This document shows, piece by piece, positions 26,107 to 37,812 of a stretch of DNA of 64,000 bases; position 1 is the stretch's first letter; every line of letters begins with the position of its first letter. Origin of the DNA: Trachelipus rathkii (taxonomy: Eukaryota > Arthropoda > Malacostraca > Isopoda > Trachelipodidae). The DNA is taken from positions 22,501-86,500 of the forward strand of contig JABUQX010014293.1 in assembly GCA_015478945.1 (NCBI GenBank). Reading direction: 5' to 3'. The notes below the pieces were generated by a model. That model saw only the letters and a program-made list of their open reading frames with translations. It was not told the DNA's origin and did no database searches. The position numbers and the translations under genes are program-made.

Positions 26107-26379
26107 GCAAAATTAGGGTTTAATTATTTCTTGTATAAAGGTGGGGAAAAACAGACCCAATGGTTAATCTTTTTTTATTTTCTTTATTTGGAGTGGCAAT
26201 TAAATAAAGAAATTTGCTCAAAAAGAAATTAAGAGTTAAAATCTTTAAAAATATTTTTAGAAAAAAAAAATTATGATACATATGCACTGATCATGGATAT
26301 GATAACTTATGCAATCTGATCAGCATTATCAAAAAAAAAAAAAAAAAAAAAATACAACCATAAGTGCTTAACATTGGTC

Positions 26380-26645
26380 TATACAGGTTAGGTTTACAGC
26401 AACCATACAGGTTAGAGGTGGGTTCACAGCAAAGTCAATCCATATAACATGCCTCAGGCATTAGCAGTAATTGCTGGCAGTAGAGATAGGTAGGGTTAGG
26501 TCAAGTTTTGTTAGGTTCATTTGGGTTCCTCTAATGAACCCAAGAAAACATAACCTAGCACTACTACCAGCAATTACTGCTAATACCTGCGATGGGTAGT
26601 ATTGATCAATATGGCTGTTAACCTTGACCTAACCTGCATGGACCA
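26380..26645. mobile_element. palindromic element C, 266 bp, 7-bp loop
   Basis: GGGTTC (26523-26528) and GAACCC (26536-26541) face each other across CTCTAAT. The arms stay complementary outward: GCATTAGCAGTAATTGCTGG on the left pairs with CCAGCAATTACTGCTAATACC on the right. Outer words containing GGTTAGG/CCTAACC are also mirrored. It is unrelated in sequence to A and B. Confidence 0.75.
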
Positions 26646-26672
26646 AGTCAAACTTAAGGGTATTATTCTATA

Positions 26673-26897
26673 TTTGAATCAGTGTATATTTTCTGAAAAA
26701 ATTTTCTAAGTTCAAAAAAATTTCAAAGTTCAGAAAAGTTGTTAAATTTTTTAAGAAAATTGTTTAGTGGCAAGCTTTTGGCATAATTCCAGCAAGCTGC
26801 ACTAAAGATTTTCTTATAAAACTTAACTTAACTTTTCTGAATTTAGAAATTTTTTTGAACTTAGAAAATTTTTTCAGAAAATATACACTGATTCAAA
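26673..26897. mobile_element. palindromic MITE B, 225 bp
   Basis: TTTGAATCAGTGTATATTTT at the left is inverted exactly at the right (26878-26897). TTTTCTAAGTTC is mirrored by GAACTTAGAAAA. The centre matches element A (TTGTTTAGTGGCAAGCTTTTGG and ACTTAACTTAACTTTTCTGAA-like), so A and B are one family with different outer ends. Confidence 0.75.
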
Positions 26898-27392
26898 TCT
26901 AGATATTTACCAACTTAAGTTATATGAATAAATTTTTTTTTTTTCAATAAATGCTGATCAAATTTAAAAAGTTATCATATTTGTGATCAGTGTATAAAAG
27001 TTTGTAAGAATTAATTTTTTTTTTTCTTCAATAAAAGTTTGTGAGTTAAATTCACAATTTCCCCCCACCCCACAAAAAAAAAGTAATTGAAGAGCTGAGC
27101 TTAATATATCAAAAACTATAAATAATTTTTTAATAATTTTTTTACATACTTTTTTACTCTATGCTTGACAATGTAAACATCATTGCCATATCTAACACTT
27201 TTGGTTTAGGTCCTTAAACTCATTAAGATTTGTAAGTAGAGACATTTGCTGTGTATACATAAAAAAACTTATCATAACCAGAACTTATTATGGTCCTAAG
27301 CCGAATTATAAAGAATTTTTTTTTTTTTTTTTAATGTGGCAGGGTTGCAATAAAGTCTATTGAAACATCAAGTACTACTAAAAAAAAAATTC

Positions 27393-27612
27393 ATATATAT
27401 ATATATATAATATATATAATACTATATATAATATATATATTTAATACTACTATCTATAATATATATATATATATATATTATCTATATCATATATATATAT
27501 ATAATACTGTATATATATTTATATATAATATATATATATATAAACTATACTATATATATTATACTAATATATATATATTATATATATATTATAAATATAT
27601 ATATAATGTATA
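27393..27612. repeat. imperfect (TA)n array
   Basis: TA-rich array with ACTATA and ATACTA variants. Confidence 0.9.
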
Positions 27613-27816
27613 TTCTAGTATTTCCATAATAATATATTTAGTTTTATGTATTGCAAAATTAGTAAGGTTATTATGTAAGTTAACAAAAGACAATGGGAAG
27701 TAAAGAATACTTCTCTCTGATTGAACCATTGCCATGTTGCGCAAATGAGACAATATGCTCAATGCTTACTGACTTGAGAGCTATATCCACTCAAACCTTG
27801 AGGATAAATTCCAAAG

Positions 27817-27895
27817 CTTGCCACTAAGAATGTCTTAATAGTGATGTTTACACGGAAATTAGAGAAAATTTTTTCAGAAAAATATAGATTCAATA
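27817..27895. mobile_element. partial copy of palindromic MITE A/B family
   Basis: CCAAAGCTTGCCACTAAGAA is the inverse of the centre of element B. GAGAAAATTTTTTCAGAAAA then ATATAGATTCAATATTGG follows, resembling the right end of B. The other arm is missing. Confidence 0.5.
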
Positions 27896-27919
27896 TTGGA
27901 GGTTAATATTATAGTAATA

Positions 27920-28212
27920 TAGGTATATTATATATATATTATATATATATAATATATTTATATATTAATATATATACTATATATATATTATTATATGATA
28001 TATAATTATAGTATAATAATATATAGATTTATACTTAAGTTTCTTTCTGACTATCGATATTTAAGTTTAAAATCGATTTTCGATATAGGTGTATTCGATA
28101 TATACCGAAGTATCGAGAATCTAATTTATTCATACAACATATATATATATATACTATATATACTATATTATATAGTTATATATATAATATAATATAAGAT
28201 ATGTATATATAT
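27920..28212. repeat. TA tracts with a short non-repetitive island
   Basis: TA repeats at 27920-28015 and 28138-28212 enclose 120 bp containing three to four copies of TATCGATA-like words (ATCGAT, TCGATAT, TATCGAG). Confidence 0.8.
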
Positions 28213-28849
28213 AAAGCATGACTTATTTCACTTGAGTATTATTGGAACCTTTCAAATATCTACTGTTTATATAAATTTATTTGAACAAAAAAATTGATTT
28301 CAGAATTACGTGAATATGACATACCCTTTATCCCATTTTTTTAAAATTTGAATTTGAAGGATTTATTCTAAATTTGTCAGAATGATTATATCGTGTTAGC
28401 TATTGCTGCAACATTTTAGTTTTATACTAGATAAAAAGGTTTGTAGAAGTGTCACCAAGAATGTGAAATTACAAAATAGGAGAAAGTTTTATTTTTATTG
28501 TTCTAGATAACATTGTGGCTCGAATATACTGTTTCTCCCAATATTATTTTTTTTCAAATAATTAGAGAAAGTATACATAAATTCCTTTTTAATTATGTAA
28601 TATTCTTTGTACTAACAAACAGTTTCGATTTAAACCAATATATTAAGTCAGGAAACCAACAGTTATAGATTGGATTAATTTAATTGGCTTAATGTATATA
28701 TATATGGCCGCCTCTAGAGAGCCACAATCTATCTCAAAAACTAAATATCTATGGAAAGGAAATACATTTTTTGAATCCTTTTATGTAAAATTTTCGTTAG
28801 GAAAATGTAAAAATTAAAAAATAAAAAAACAAAAATTGACTTTTTTTGG
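28213..28849. other. unassigned AT-rich sequence
   Basis: No gene or clear repeat was seen. Confidence 0.5.
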
Positions 28850-29100
28850 GGGGGGCTCGAGCTCGGGGACTATATATTATTATTTGTAAAGGTAATACCG
28901 GCAATTTAGGGCTCGAAGCGACGTGGGAAACGAGGGTTGGACGTTTTCATTACCCCGTAGGGGAGGGGCGCGTGAGAACCCCGCGACACCCAATACCAAA
29001 GAGCGGGGGGTTCCGGAGACCACCCCCGGAGGGGGGAAATAGTTATACCCCGTAGTTCCCGGAAGGCCGGGAGACCCCACTCCTGCCATCGGTGATGACC
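28850..29100. other. isolated GC-rich, CpG-rich island
   Basis: About 250 bp with many CpGs and G- or C-runs (GGGGGGGGCTCGAGCTCGGG, CCCCGTAGGGGAGGGGCGCG, CCCCGCGACACCC, CCCCCGGAGGGGGG), embedded in AT-rich DNA. The word ACCCCGTAG occurs twice (about 28954 and 29047). Two overlapping 69-codon frames exist, one per strand, as expected from stop-poor GC-rich DNA, and neither is recognisable. It is not rRNA or tRNA as far as I can see. It is likely part of a transposon. Confidence 0.5.
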
Positions 29101-29974
29101 TTGGGGTATTCTTTAGTTAAAAAGAAAAAAACAACTCAAAAATCGTACTAGAAATGTCTATTTATTTTTAAAAACGTGATTGCAACGTATAAAAGTCTCT
29201 AAAATAGCTATCTACTCATATACAAGGGTTATCAAGTTAAATTTTCAATTCCTGTGTTTTCCCGTTCTTCCACAAATTTTCCTTTGTAAAATAAATGATA
29301 AGAACATATTTTACTCCTTAGTATTAAAAGGAAAGATGAAAAAACTGCAACCCTCCGACCCACCTCTAACCATCCAGGTAACAATTTTCTTGCCAATTTC
29401 ACAAATTTAAATGACCTCATACAATTTGACATTTTACAAGTGAAATTATATATTTGCATGAAAAATTTTAAATTCCCGAATAGGGTTAGATTAGCCAAAT
29501 TTATGAACACAATCAATTAATTTTTTAAAATTTTGCCAAATATGTTTACCAGGTCCCCGGCTTTTCTTTCATTTTTTCCCTTTTCTTTACTTTATTCAAA
29601 TAAAAATTACAAAACAAGGGACACAATATATTAATATTAAGTAAATACTCTCTAAATAAATAAAATACTTTCTTATCTCCAAACAAACTAAATTTTTTTA
29701 ATTCTAACTAAACCTGTTCAACATATCCAGTTATTCCGTTGTCAGACACATGTTTATGACTCCTTAAATAGTTTATTTTTCTTTCTAAAATATTGAATAA
29801 ACTCTTTTTCTCTAAAAGATATCTAAATCACTAAAATATTTAGTGTAAATCGTATGCATATATTTTTATATATTTGCCCTTCCAGAGTTTCTGCTTCCTT
29901 GGCACATAGTTTTTCTTTTTAAGTATGTCTTAAACTCTGAAAGCGTTGCGCAAGTATGACATCATACTTATATG
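29101..29974. other. unassigned AT-rich sequence
   Basis: No convincing gene. Frames at 29180-29410 (+) and 29232-29516 (-) overlap each other and have no recognised domain. Confidence 0.4.
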
Positions 29975-30365
29975 TATACAATATCAACCCCTCAGTATTT
30001 TCATAGCTTCTTTCAAGCAATAACTCTTCACGCAATTTTTTTTAGACCAATGTTTGTTTGTCGAGAAACCTCTCTCTACAAAGCATTCCCATGAAATGCA
30101 TCAATAATCAGTGTTACAAGTTTTTTGTTCTTTATGAAGTTAACGATTTTAAAAATTTCAATGAAAGTTGATCGAGAGTCTATCTTCCTTCTCATCAAAT
30201 TTTTCAGAAGTTCAAGGACATAGGAATTAGATTTCAAAAGTTCATAATCCTCTTTATTATATCAGCCGTCGAACCATCAATTCGATTGATATCAATGATT
30301 TCTTCAGCACACAATATTAATTCTTTAGGATTATTAGAAAGCATATCTTTCTGAGATAAACATTT
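29975..30365 (-). pseudogene. hAT transposase C-terminal remnant
   Basis: Reading the minus strand from about 30360, the phrases CAEEIIDINRIDGSTADIIK, DYELLKSNSYVLELLKN and KIVNFIKNKKLVTLIIDAFH lead into GNAL and then, across a stop and frameshift, ERGFSTNKQTLV and REELLLERSYENTEG. The HGNAxVERGFSxNK box is the signature of the hAT dimerisation region in this subfamily. Frames change at least twice, so it is inactive. The N-terminal part was not found upstream, and a hAT-like terminus lies at 31187. Confidence 0.65.
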
Positions 30366-30991
30366 CAATGAACACTTTTATATATAACAAATTAATTCAA
30401 TTCTTTAAAATAAAAAAGAGAAATTAGTTAATAGTGCTGATACTGCAGATGAATAAATTTTAATAAAAATAATATTATAAAGTTTCAATAAGTCAAGAAG
30501 TATAAATTCTTAGGCTAAGAAAAAGTTGATATATAAATTTTTACTTAAATTTTAATCATATTGGAACTTATCAACAATTTAAAATTCTAATCTACTAGAT
30601 GAGGAGAATCAGAATGATATTCGTTGTGCTCTTTTACTTTCCTCCTCCCTCAGCAGACAAAACACCTGTTTAACATCCCTTAGCCAATTGAGCTTCTTAA
30701 AATCTCTTTTTAAGAGAAAATTTCGAATAATATGATGCTTCACTATACTCTTTAAGGATGTTAAGCATAAATATGCCTATATAAATTGGATAATTTTTTA
30801 TTTCTCGTTTTCTGCCACACTTTTCATTTCTGTGTTTCCCTGTGTAATTTATACACCTGTAATACTATAATTATTAACATAATTTTCTATTTTTACAGTT
30901 TTCCTATGTAAAATTGTACCAGGATTCCAGCAAGTATTCCTTTTCCCGGTAGCTTTTATTTCTTAAGATATGGATGTGTGGAGGCTGGTAA
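30366..30991. other. unassigned AT-rich sequence
   Basis: It may hold the decayed N-terminal part of the minus-strand hAT gene, but nothing is recognisable. Confidence 0.4.
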
Positions 30992-31088
30992 TACTATATA
31001 ATATTATATATATAGATACTATAATAATATATAATATATATATTATATATATATATATAAATATATTATATATAATATAATATATTAG
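30992..31088. repeat. (TA)n tract
   Basis: Imperfect TA repeat. Confidence 0.9.
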
Positions 31089-31111
31089 TGAATTGCACGA
31101 GAAGTAATTTT

Positions 31112-31187
31112 GGCCGGAGGCCGGAGAGCCGGAGCCCGGAAGAATGAAATGATTACATTCGGCCGAAGTTAAGTGGTTCGATCCCTA
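31112..31187. mobile_element. hAT-like right terminus, GGCCGGAG-rich
   Basis: GGCCGGAGGCCGGAGAGCCG is followed by GGAGCCCGG, then CGGCCGAAG, and ends GGTTCGATCCCTA. Read inward this is TAGGGATCGAACC, the same type of end as at 2037 (TAGGGATGGGCCGG), 17384 and 34273. Confidence 0.5.
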
Positions 31188-31214
31188 GAGAATGAAATTT
31201 AATTTATACTATAC

Positions 31215-31391
31215 CTTTATATATATATATATATATAATAAATATTAATATAATATATATATATATATATACTATATACTATATATATTATATATATATA
31301 ATACTATATATTTATATATAGCTATATATATATATATATATAGTAATTATATATATATATATTTATAATTATATTATATATATTATATATA
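31215..31391. repeat. (TA)n array
   Basis: TA repeats with TAATA and TAGC interruptions. Confidence 0.9.
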
Positions 31392-31639
31392 TGAAGGGAG
31401 AGACTCTAAACATGCAATTATTATCATGCACCTTCCTCGATCCTAAGTAGTAACTACCGAGAGAAGTTACACTCCTTGAAGACGGGCTTAAACCCTGTGA
31501 GTGTAACTACATGTGACGGACTGGGATCTTACTATTCAAGAGGAACCCAAGAAATGCGTTTCAAAATATTTAGCACAATCCCTTTACTGGATCTCTGAAA
31601 AGAAACCAAAAACCACATATTTAAAATAAAAAGAAATAA

Positions 31640-33415
31640 ATCCATCTTCAAAGAGGAATAGTGGCCGAAAAAAGAAAACATGACATCACAGACACAGCAG
31701 ATGATGGTCCATGTCCATCCATATCATCAACTCCTACCTCTATTAAAAAAGATTCCTTCAGCCTACACTGTTTGAATAACTGATAAAACAAAGATTTGGG
31801 AAGTTAAATGATAGAAAAGCACAGAAATTCGTTTTAAAATTGGGGAATTATTATTGACAATCTGCCAATTTTCTTTTTTGAAGACATCTGTATTTAGAGA
31901 TTTAATAAATCACGTTATGCCACAATATAATATTTCATCAAGAGGTACTTTTCAGAAGAGATTATCCACACAATAAATAAAAGGTGAAGAGCAAAATAAC
32001 ACTTCAGCTGCAAGAAATTGAAGTAAATATCAATAACATCAGATATTTGGACTTGCTCAATTGATAACCATGAAAGCTTTATAAGTATGTCAGGGCATTG
32101 GATTGATAAGATTTTCAAAGGAAGAGTGGAACTTTACAAATCAGTAGTTTTAGTGTTACTCTTATTCAGCAAAAAATATATGTACTAAAAAGTGAGAAAC
32201 ACTTAAGAGCTGGGATTTTAAAAAAAAGAAAAATATTATGTTTCCTAAGATAACGCACAACATTAATAAGGTATGGAGCTCACATGTGTTATAAATGAGA
32301 ACATGTTTTTATTCATTCCTTACAGCTAGTAAATTTTAATTATTTTCTCAAAATCCATTAAAATTAATTCTATTTTATGTTAGGGAAAATTAAGTGAGGT
32401 CATTATTAGTTTAGATCACCAATGCTACAAACTAAATAACGAAATTCAAAATCTAATTTAGCCATACACAAGCTTATCAGATGTGAAAACAAGATGAATT
32501 TTTTTCAATCATCTATATGCTGAAAGGATCATAGAGCAAATTTTCAATTAATTATATATTCTTCAATTCGAAAAACAAACTAGATATCTTGAATCCAAAT
32601 CACTGAAGCTAATGGAGAATTAATTAGAATTAGATTGCTACACCATTTGAAAGAATTACTAAAAGAGCAGAGCTGAATGATGTCAATTTATCTTGAAGTA
32701 ATAGCAGGTTGTAAACTAGAAAGATGAACTTTCTAAATTCTGTTACTGACGTTTTTTGGTTACATTTAAAGAGAAGAAACTTTATACTTGCACCAGTTCT
32801 AAATCCACAATACAATTAGCTCCCTTTGATATTATTGATCAGAATAAAATAATATTTATGGTCAGATCGAGTAATAAAATTTCATAAAGCTAAAAAAATA
32901 CATAAGTTCAATTCGATGAACAAAATGATGATCAAATTGCATCCAGTCTTATACAATACTGAGAATCTGAAAGGAACATCTCCCATAAGAGAAAATTTTG
33001 CAGAGAATGGAAGTGCTTATGATGACATGCTACAAGAAAATCGTTAGAAGAAAATGAAGGATATTCAGATACAATCAAACAAGTGGAACTGATCAAAGGG
33101 AAAAAAGTAAAATGCAAACGTAGAAGTAAGCAGTGAGAGAAAACCACATGCATTAGAAAATACTATTCAAACTACTGTGGATAAATATTGCAGCACCACT
33201 TATGAACGAAAATCGGGATTGTGATTACGTTATGGTGAAAAGAAAGAAAAGTTCTCTTATCCTGATTGCATCTTACCGAATTAGCTAGGAATATCTCTAC
33301 GCTTCCACCTTACATGTATTTAGCTAGAGAATGTTAGCCAAGCAGGAAATATTTCTACAAGTAAAAGCAATCGTCATGCTCCAACACTAGTGATCAGCTC
33401 CTGTTTCTTCATCTT
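31640..33415 (+). pseudogene. hAT transposase remnant (ZBED-like), full-length order
   Basis: Plus-strand phrases occur in the family order. RKKKHDITDTADDGPCPSIS lies near 31670, then FLKTSVFRDLINHVMPQYNI (about 31880) and KITLQLQEIEVNI. SITSDIWTCSIDNHESFISM then SGHWIDKIFKGRVEL spans about 32030-32130, with the first catalytic Asp kept in SDIW. A decayed middle follows, including LAPVLNPQYN near 32790-32815. The C-terminal dimerisation box SQAGNISTSKSNRHAPTLV-like lies at about 33330-33390. Numerous stops and frameshifts are present. The BED zinc finger expected upstream was not seen. A matching terminus lies downstream at 34273. Confidence 0.7.
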
Positions 33416-33591
33416 ATTTTTTAGGAATTTAATTTTAACTATTAGAGAATGGTTACCTAAATAAGCCATGCATAAGCTATTTAACTTTCCATTCACTGAT
33501 TTTGAGCTTAACAATATAATTAATTTCTCAAAAAATTCTATTGTGATCTCTATACAGTATCGATAACAGCTGGACATGCACTTATTTTAAT

Positions 33592-33671
33592 TAATATATA
33601 TCTATATATATATACATAGTATATATATTATCATATATATATATAATATATATATATAATATATATATATT
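33592..33671. repeat. (TA)n tract
   Basis: Imperfect TA repeat within the presumed hAT element. Confidence 0.9.
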
Positions 33672-34164
33672 TCAAATGTAGTTTGTTAAAACTTAAAAGC
33701 TCTTTAATATTTAAAGATTAAGGATAAATATAAATATCATTATTATTTAGTCTTTTGTTGATAGGCTGTTAGTTTTAAAATTTTTTACCAGTTCATTTTC
33801 CTTTCTGAATTGCATTTTTAAGCTAGATTTATCATAAGTGATTTTGTTAGGGTTGTCATTTTGGATATTCAAACCCTTTAGTGTTTATCAAATAATTTAG
33901 TCAATTAGTAAATCGGTTCAATATAGGCCTATTCTTTATTACATATTATTAGTATAAAAAACTTATAATTTTATTATTAGTGTTGACTTAGTATGCAGGT
34001 ATATATATCACTACACTACAACAAAAAAAAACTAAAATTAATTTTTTACACTTTTTGTATGAATCAGTTTCTAAATTAAATTTATTTCATTAAATGTATC
34101 ATTATTACATTCCAATGAATATATAACTATTTTTATTATTCAATACTACCTTTTAAAAATATGT

Positions 34165-34273
34165 CTCCGGCCGGAGAAAGCCGGAACTAGTGGTCTCCGG
34201 CCGGAGCGGAGATCTTTAAAAAAGGCCGGAACTCCGGCCAAGCCGGTACGGAAGACGTCCGGCTGCCATCCTA
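34165..34273. mobile_element. hAT-like right terminus, CCGGCCGGAG-rich
   Basis: Repeated CTCCGGCCGGAG words at about 34168 and 34196, plus GGCCGGAACTCCGGCC, are followed by GTCCGGCTGCCATCCTA. Read inward the end is TAGGATGGCAGCCGG. It is the probable right end of the element that carries the 31.6-33.4 kb transposase remnant. The left end and target duplication were not found. Confidence 0.55.
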
Positions 34274-34625
34274 CACATATATGGATACTAACTAATACCT
34301 ATCATCTACTATATATATATCACTATGATACTAGAATACTATATAATTATACTACTAGCATTACGGATTATATAATATCTCCATATATACGCTCACTCAT
34401 ACTATATCCGACTGTCATCACGATATCCCCGCCTCTCAATATCAATTCTCGAGTATATCGACAATCGAACCGCGTCCCAGGAAAAGAAAACTTAAGATCA
34501 TTACCTACTATACTAAGCTATACTATACTATACTATATATATACTTATATACATATATATTAATCATAATGTACATACAAATAAAAATTCTACATCTTTC
34601 CTATATTTACGACATATACCATATA
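34274..34625. other. degenerate AT/ACT-rich sequence
   Basis: It resembles a heavily mutated TA array (ACTATA, TACTAT and ATACTA words). No genes were recognised. Confidence 0.5.
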
Positions 34626-35205
34626 GTTATTATGAAAATCTCAGATATACTCTAAAAAATAATGAATAGTGCAAATCAAGCAAAATGTGGTGGTCTCTAA
34701 GAAAAAAAAGTTACAGCCTCTCAAAGGTCAAAAAAATCCCATAGACTTTTCTTAAAAAAAAAAAAACAAAATTAAAAATACATTATATATATAATATCTC
34801 TAAAAAATAATAATGAAGATAAATATGAAAATGATTTAAAGTGACTGATTTTTTTTAATCTCTTTATAAAGTTTAAAAATTTTCCATAGGCTTTCCTATA
34901 AAAAAAAAAAAAAAAAAATGTGCGGTATCCATAAAAACATCCTGCTTCAGATTGAAGAAACCATTTGTCTGTTATTAACATTATACATAACATATATACC
35001 ATAACAAACTTTTTCTAACCTAACTAGAGGGCCTGAAATTGAGACCATAACCTATACTATGGATCAAATGAAAAGTCCTAAGAGTATTTAACATCTTTGA
35101 GAGGCTATAATTTTTCCTAAAGAGACCACCAATTTCATTTTCACTATTCATTATTTTTTTTTAGAGAGTATAGCCTATCCTGTGATTTCATAAAAATTGG
35201 GGGTG
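34626..35205. mobile_element. fold-back element, about 580 bp
   Basis: Left-arm words TACTCTAAAAAATAATGAAT, GTGGTGGTCTCTAAG and CAGCCTCTCAAAG are answered in inverse and mirror order on the right (35090-35175: CTTTGAGAGGCT, AGAGACCACCA, ATTCATTATTTTTT then AGAGAGTA). Inside, the left-arm words partly recur as direct repeats (34738 and 34882, CCATAGRCTTTYCT). There is no gene. Confidence 0.65.
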
Positions 35206-36879
35206 ACACCCCTCTGCTCTACTATTACCAAAAATTGAAAGAAAATATTAATGGTATTGATTTATCGATAATCTGAAACATTTCGACAGTGGCTTTTCAT
35301 TCCTACATGAACAAAAAGTTGATTTCTGTAGCATTTTTTTTTTATAAATATTTTTATTTAAAGTATAGAAAATAGCCTATAAACTTAAAATGTACGTCAA
35401 TTTGTAAAAAAAAAAAAAAAAAAAAACTTCAAAGAATTTTTTAACAATTTTTCTAAATTAAATGTTTATAGTATTAATACACTATTTACATGAACTTGAG
35501 TGTCAACTGCACCACAATTACCAATATTTTTTCTTTAAAACTGGTCTAAATTATTCTTGCAAATTGGCTACATGGGCCCCATCTAGGGTTTTTTTCAGAA
35601 CTTTATAATTTAGAAATGCAGATTTAACATGCTTATAATAAATTAAAGTATAATTACCACACAAACTTAAAAGACTTAGGTTAGATTTACACCGATATTC
35701 AAAAAGAAATACTGGCAGTGAGAGTAAAGAGAGAGTTCTCATCATGGAAGGGGAAAGTAGGTCAAAAAAAGTCAGCTCCGTCATTTCTTTTATGCCTTTC
35801 TCCAAAATAATCCCACTCCCTCATCAAACCCTCCCCATTCTTACTACTACTATAGTGAAAGCTATTAAATTTTACTTAGTTATATGCGACGATAAACATT
35901 GAAAATCAAATAAAAAATGCACAAGCCTAGGCTTAAAGCAATTTTTGAAAAATTTTAACTTTTCATGCAAAACAAACGTTTATGCTTTCATATATATAAA
36001 CATTTTGATTCTACCACACAAACCAGCTGTATGCTTAAAACATTTCGATGTAATACATAACTTTATAAAGATTAAACATTAAATGTTAGTTTATTAAAAT
36101 AATACTTACATAAAATGTTTTGACTATCACATTCTAGAATCGTTCACAGACGCTTTCACAGGTGGCGTTTCAATTCATCGCACACAGGAACAAAATGACA
36201 ACAATATAAATTGTAATATATTCTTAATTAATTAATTAATCTAAAAATAAATATGTAAAATCATATTTCAACATATTAATGTACAACTTTTATAAAAAAA
36301 TAATTATAAATACTTAGCTTTCATTTATAAGAAAGCAAATCAGCATATTAAATAATATTAATATAGCGATTTGTTTGTCAAATTACAAGGAAAATAGCCA
36401 AAATGGCTACTAATTAACAAAAGAAAAGAAAATACCCATTTTAAAAAATTAGATGAGCTCGCTTTACACTGACTGATTAGAAATTTATTTTTAACTTTTT
36501 TATCACAATAGTCTTATTTAAAATAGTTGCTTATAAAATGAAAATATACAACTTTTACTTAGTCTACATTAATTTTTAAAATATTTTTATTTTGGACAGA
36601 TTTGTACATTTTTATTCGATTTAAAAACTTTTTAAGTTTTCATTCGTGATTGAAGCAACTGACGGCTAAAATTCAAGTTAGAATTCTTTTTCCCCCAACA
36701 ATGTTGAGATTGAAAATTCTTTAAACTATATATGATTTGAAAACAACTAGAGGTCACGATAAAAATAAATTTAAAAAAAATAAAAAAGTTTTGTCTTGAA
36801 CTGAAAAAATAATTCTTCAGCAACTTACTTCAGGATGCGACAGCTAGTAGTATGAAGTAATATAGGAATTAATTTTTTC
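35206..36879. other. unassigned AT-rich sequence
   Basis: About 1.7 kb without recognisable features apart from A- and T-runs (for example 35406-35425). The 84-codon minus-strand frame at 35551-35805 (LTFFDLLSPSMMRTLSLLSL) has no domain that I recognise and no flanking gene signals. Confidence 0.4.
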
Positions 36880-36960
36880 CAAGGTTGGCATGATTAAGAT
36901 TAAATTATTTAAATCAAATGATTTTTTACGAGATTTTTAATTTCAAAAATCATAAAATTT
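36880..36960. mobile_element. hAT MITE terminus, copy 1
   Basis: CAAGGTTGGCATGATTAAGA followed by TTAAATCAAATGATTTTTTA. It is the same type of end as at 37813 and 935. No partner end was identified. Confidence 0.45.
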
Positions 36961-37039
36961 TCTTTATTATTCTCCAATTTTTTTTTACATTGACGATGGT
37001 ATTTAAGTAGTTGAACCACTGGTTTTGCATTTAAGTTTA

Positions 37040-37735
37040 CAAGAACACAAGAAGTAAGAAATTAACAAAATTAGAAACCACAAGGGCCTATCAAAGCTGT
37101 CCCAGCATAGTATAAATATTATACTGTGGTCCCAGTCAAAAAACACATAAGTTGCCATTCTCTAAGAATGGCTCGTCCCACACTTAAATTTTCTACATGT
37201 TTTCCTATATTTAAAATTTACTCAACTCAACCCCACAATTATATGTTCAATATACAGTTTATTAAGCTAAACTGTAAACAACAACGTCAACTAAGCTAAT
37301 AAGAACACAAGAAGTAAGAAATTAACAAAATTAGAAACCACAAGGGCCTATCAAAGCTGTCCCAGTCAAAAAACATAAAAGTTGCCATTCTCTAAGAATG
37401 GCTCGTCCCACATTTAAATTTTCCACATGTTTTCCTATATTTAAATTTTACTCAACTCAACCCTATTATTAAGCTAAACTGTAAACAACAACGTCAACTA
37501 AGCTAACATGCAAATTTAAAACACCAATAAAAACCCCAAATTATTGACAAAATATTCGCCACTCATCAGAATATGTGACTTGTAAAAACTGTGTCAATCA
37601 TCTATAAATTGATCCAATTTCCTAAATTTTGAAAGAGAATTACCATCAACAACATCCTGTAGTAAACCATTCCAAAAATTAAACACTCTTTTGCTTAAAA
37701 TATACTTTCTCACATCTAGGTGGTATAAGAAAATT
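37040..37735 (-). pseudogene. 3' end of a second LINE type, partly duplicated
   Basis: On the minus strand from about 37735, YHLDVRKYILSKRVFNFWNG then LLQDVVDGNSLSKFRKLDQF and IDD-stop is the characteristic C-terminal end of Jockey/CR1-like LINE reverse transcriptases (RxxFFxxRVxxxWNxLPxxVV). The 3' untranslated region follows. It exists twice: 37303-37505 and 37040-37302 share AGAACACAAGAAGTAAGAAA, GGGCCTATCAAAGCTGTCCC and GCCATTCTCTAAGAATGGCT, with insertions in one copy. GCCATTC/GAATGGC forms a small hairpin. The active-site part is absent. Confidence 0.7.
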
Positions 37736-37812
37736 GAAAAAATAGAAAATAAATTAAAATGTAAATAAATTATTAAATTATTGCCATTAGATCATAATTC
37801 ATTAATACTGAT

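Noticed and set aside
26380..26645. Interstitial telomere repeat (TTAGG)
   Set aside because: The GGTTAGG words are explained by the mirrored arms of a palindromic element and are not in tandem.
28846..29089. Two overlapping 69-codon frames in the GC island
   Set aside because: Stop-poor GC-rich DNA gives open frames on both strands by chance; neither is recognisable.
31170..31187. Polymerase III B box (GGTTCGATCCC)
   Set aside because: It coincides with a hAT-type terminus of the same form as the other ends in the window, and no A box lies upstream.
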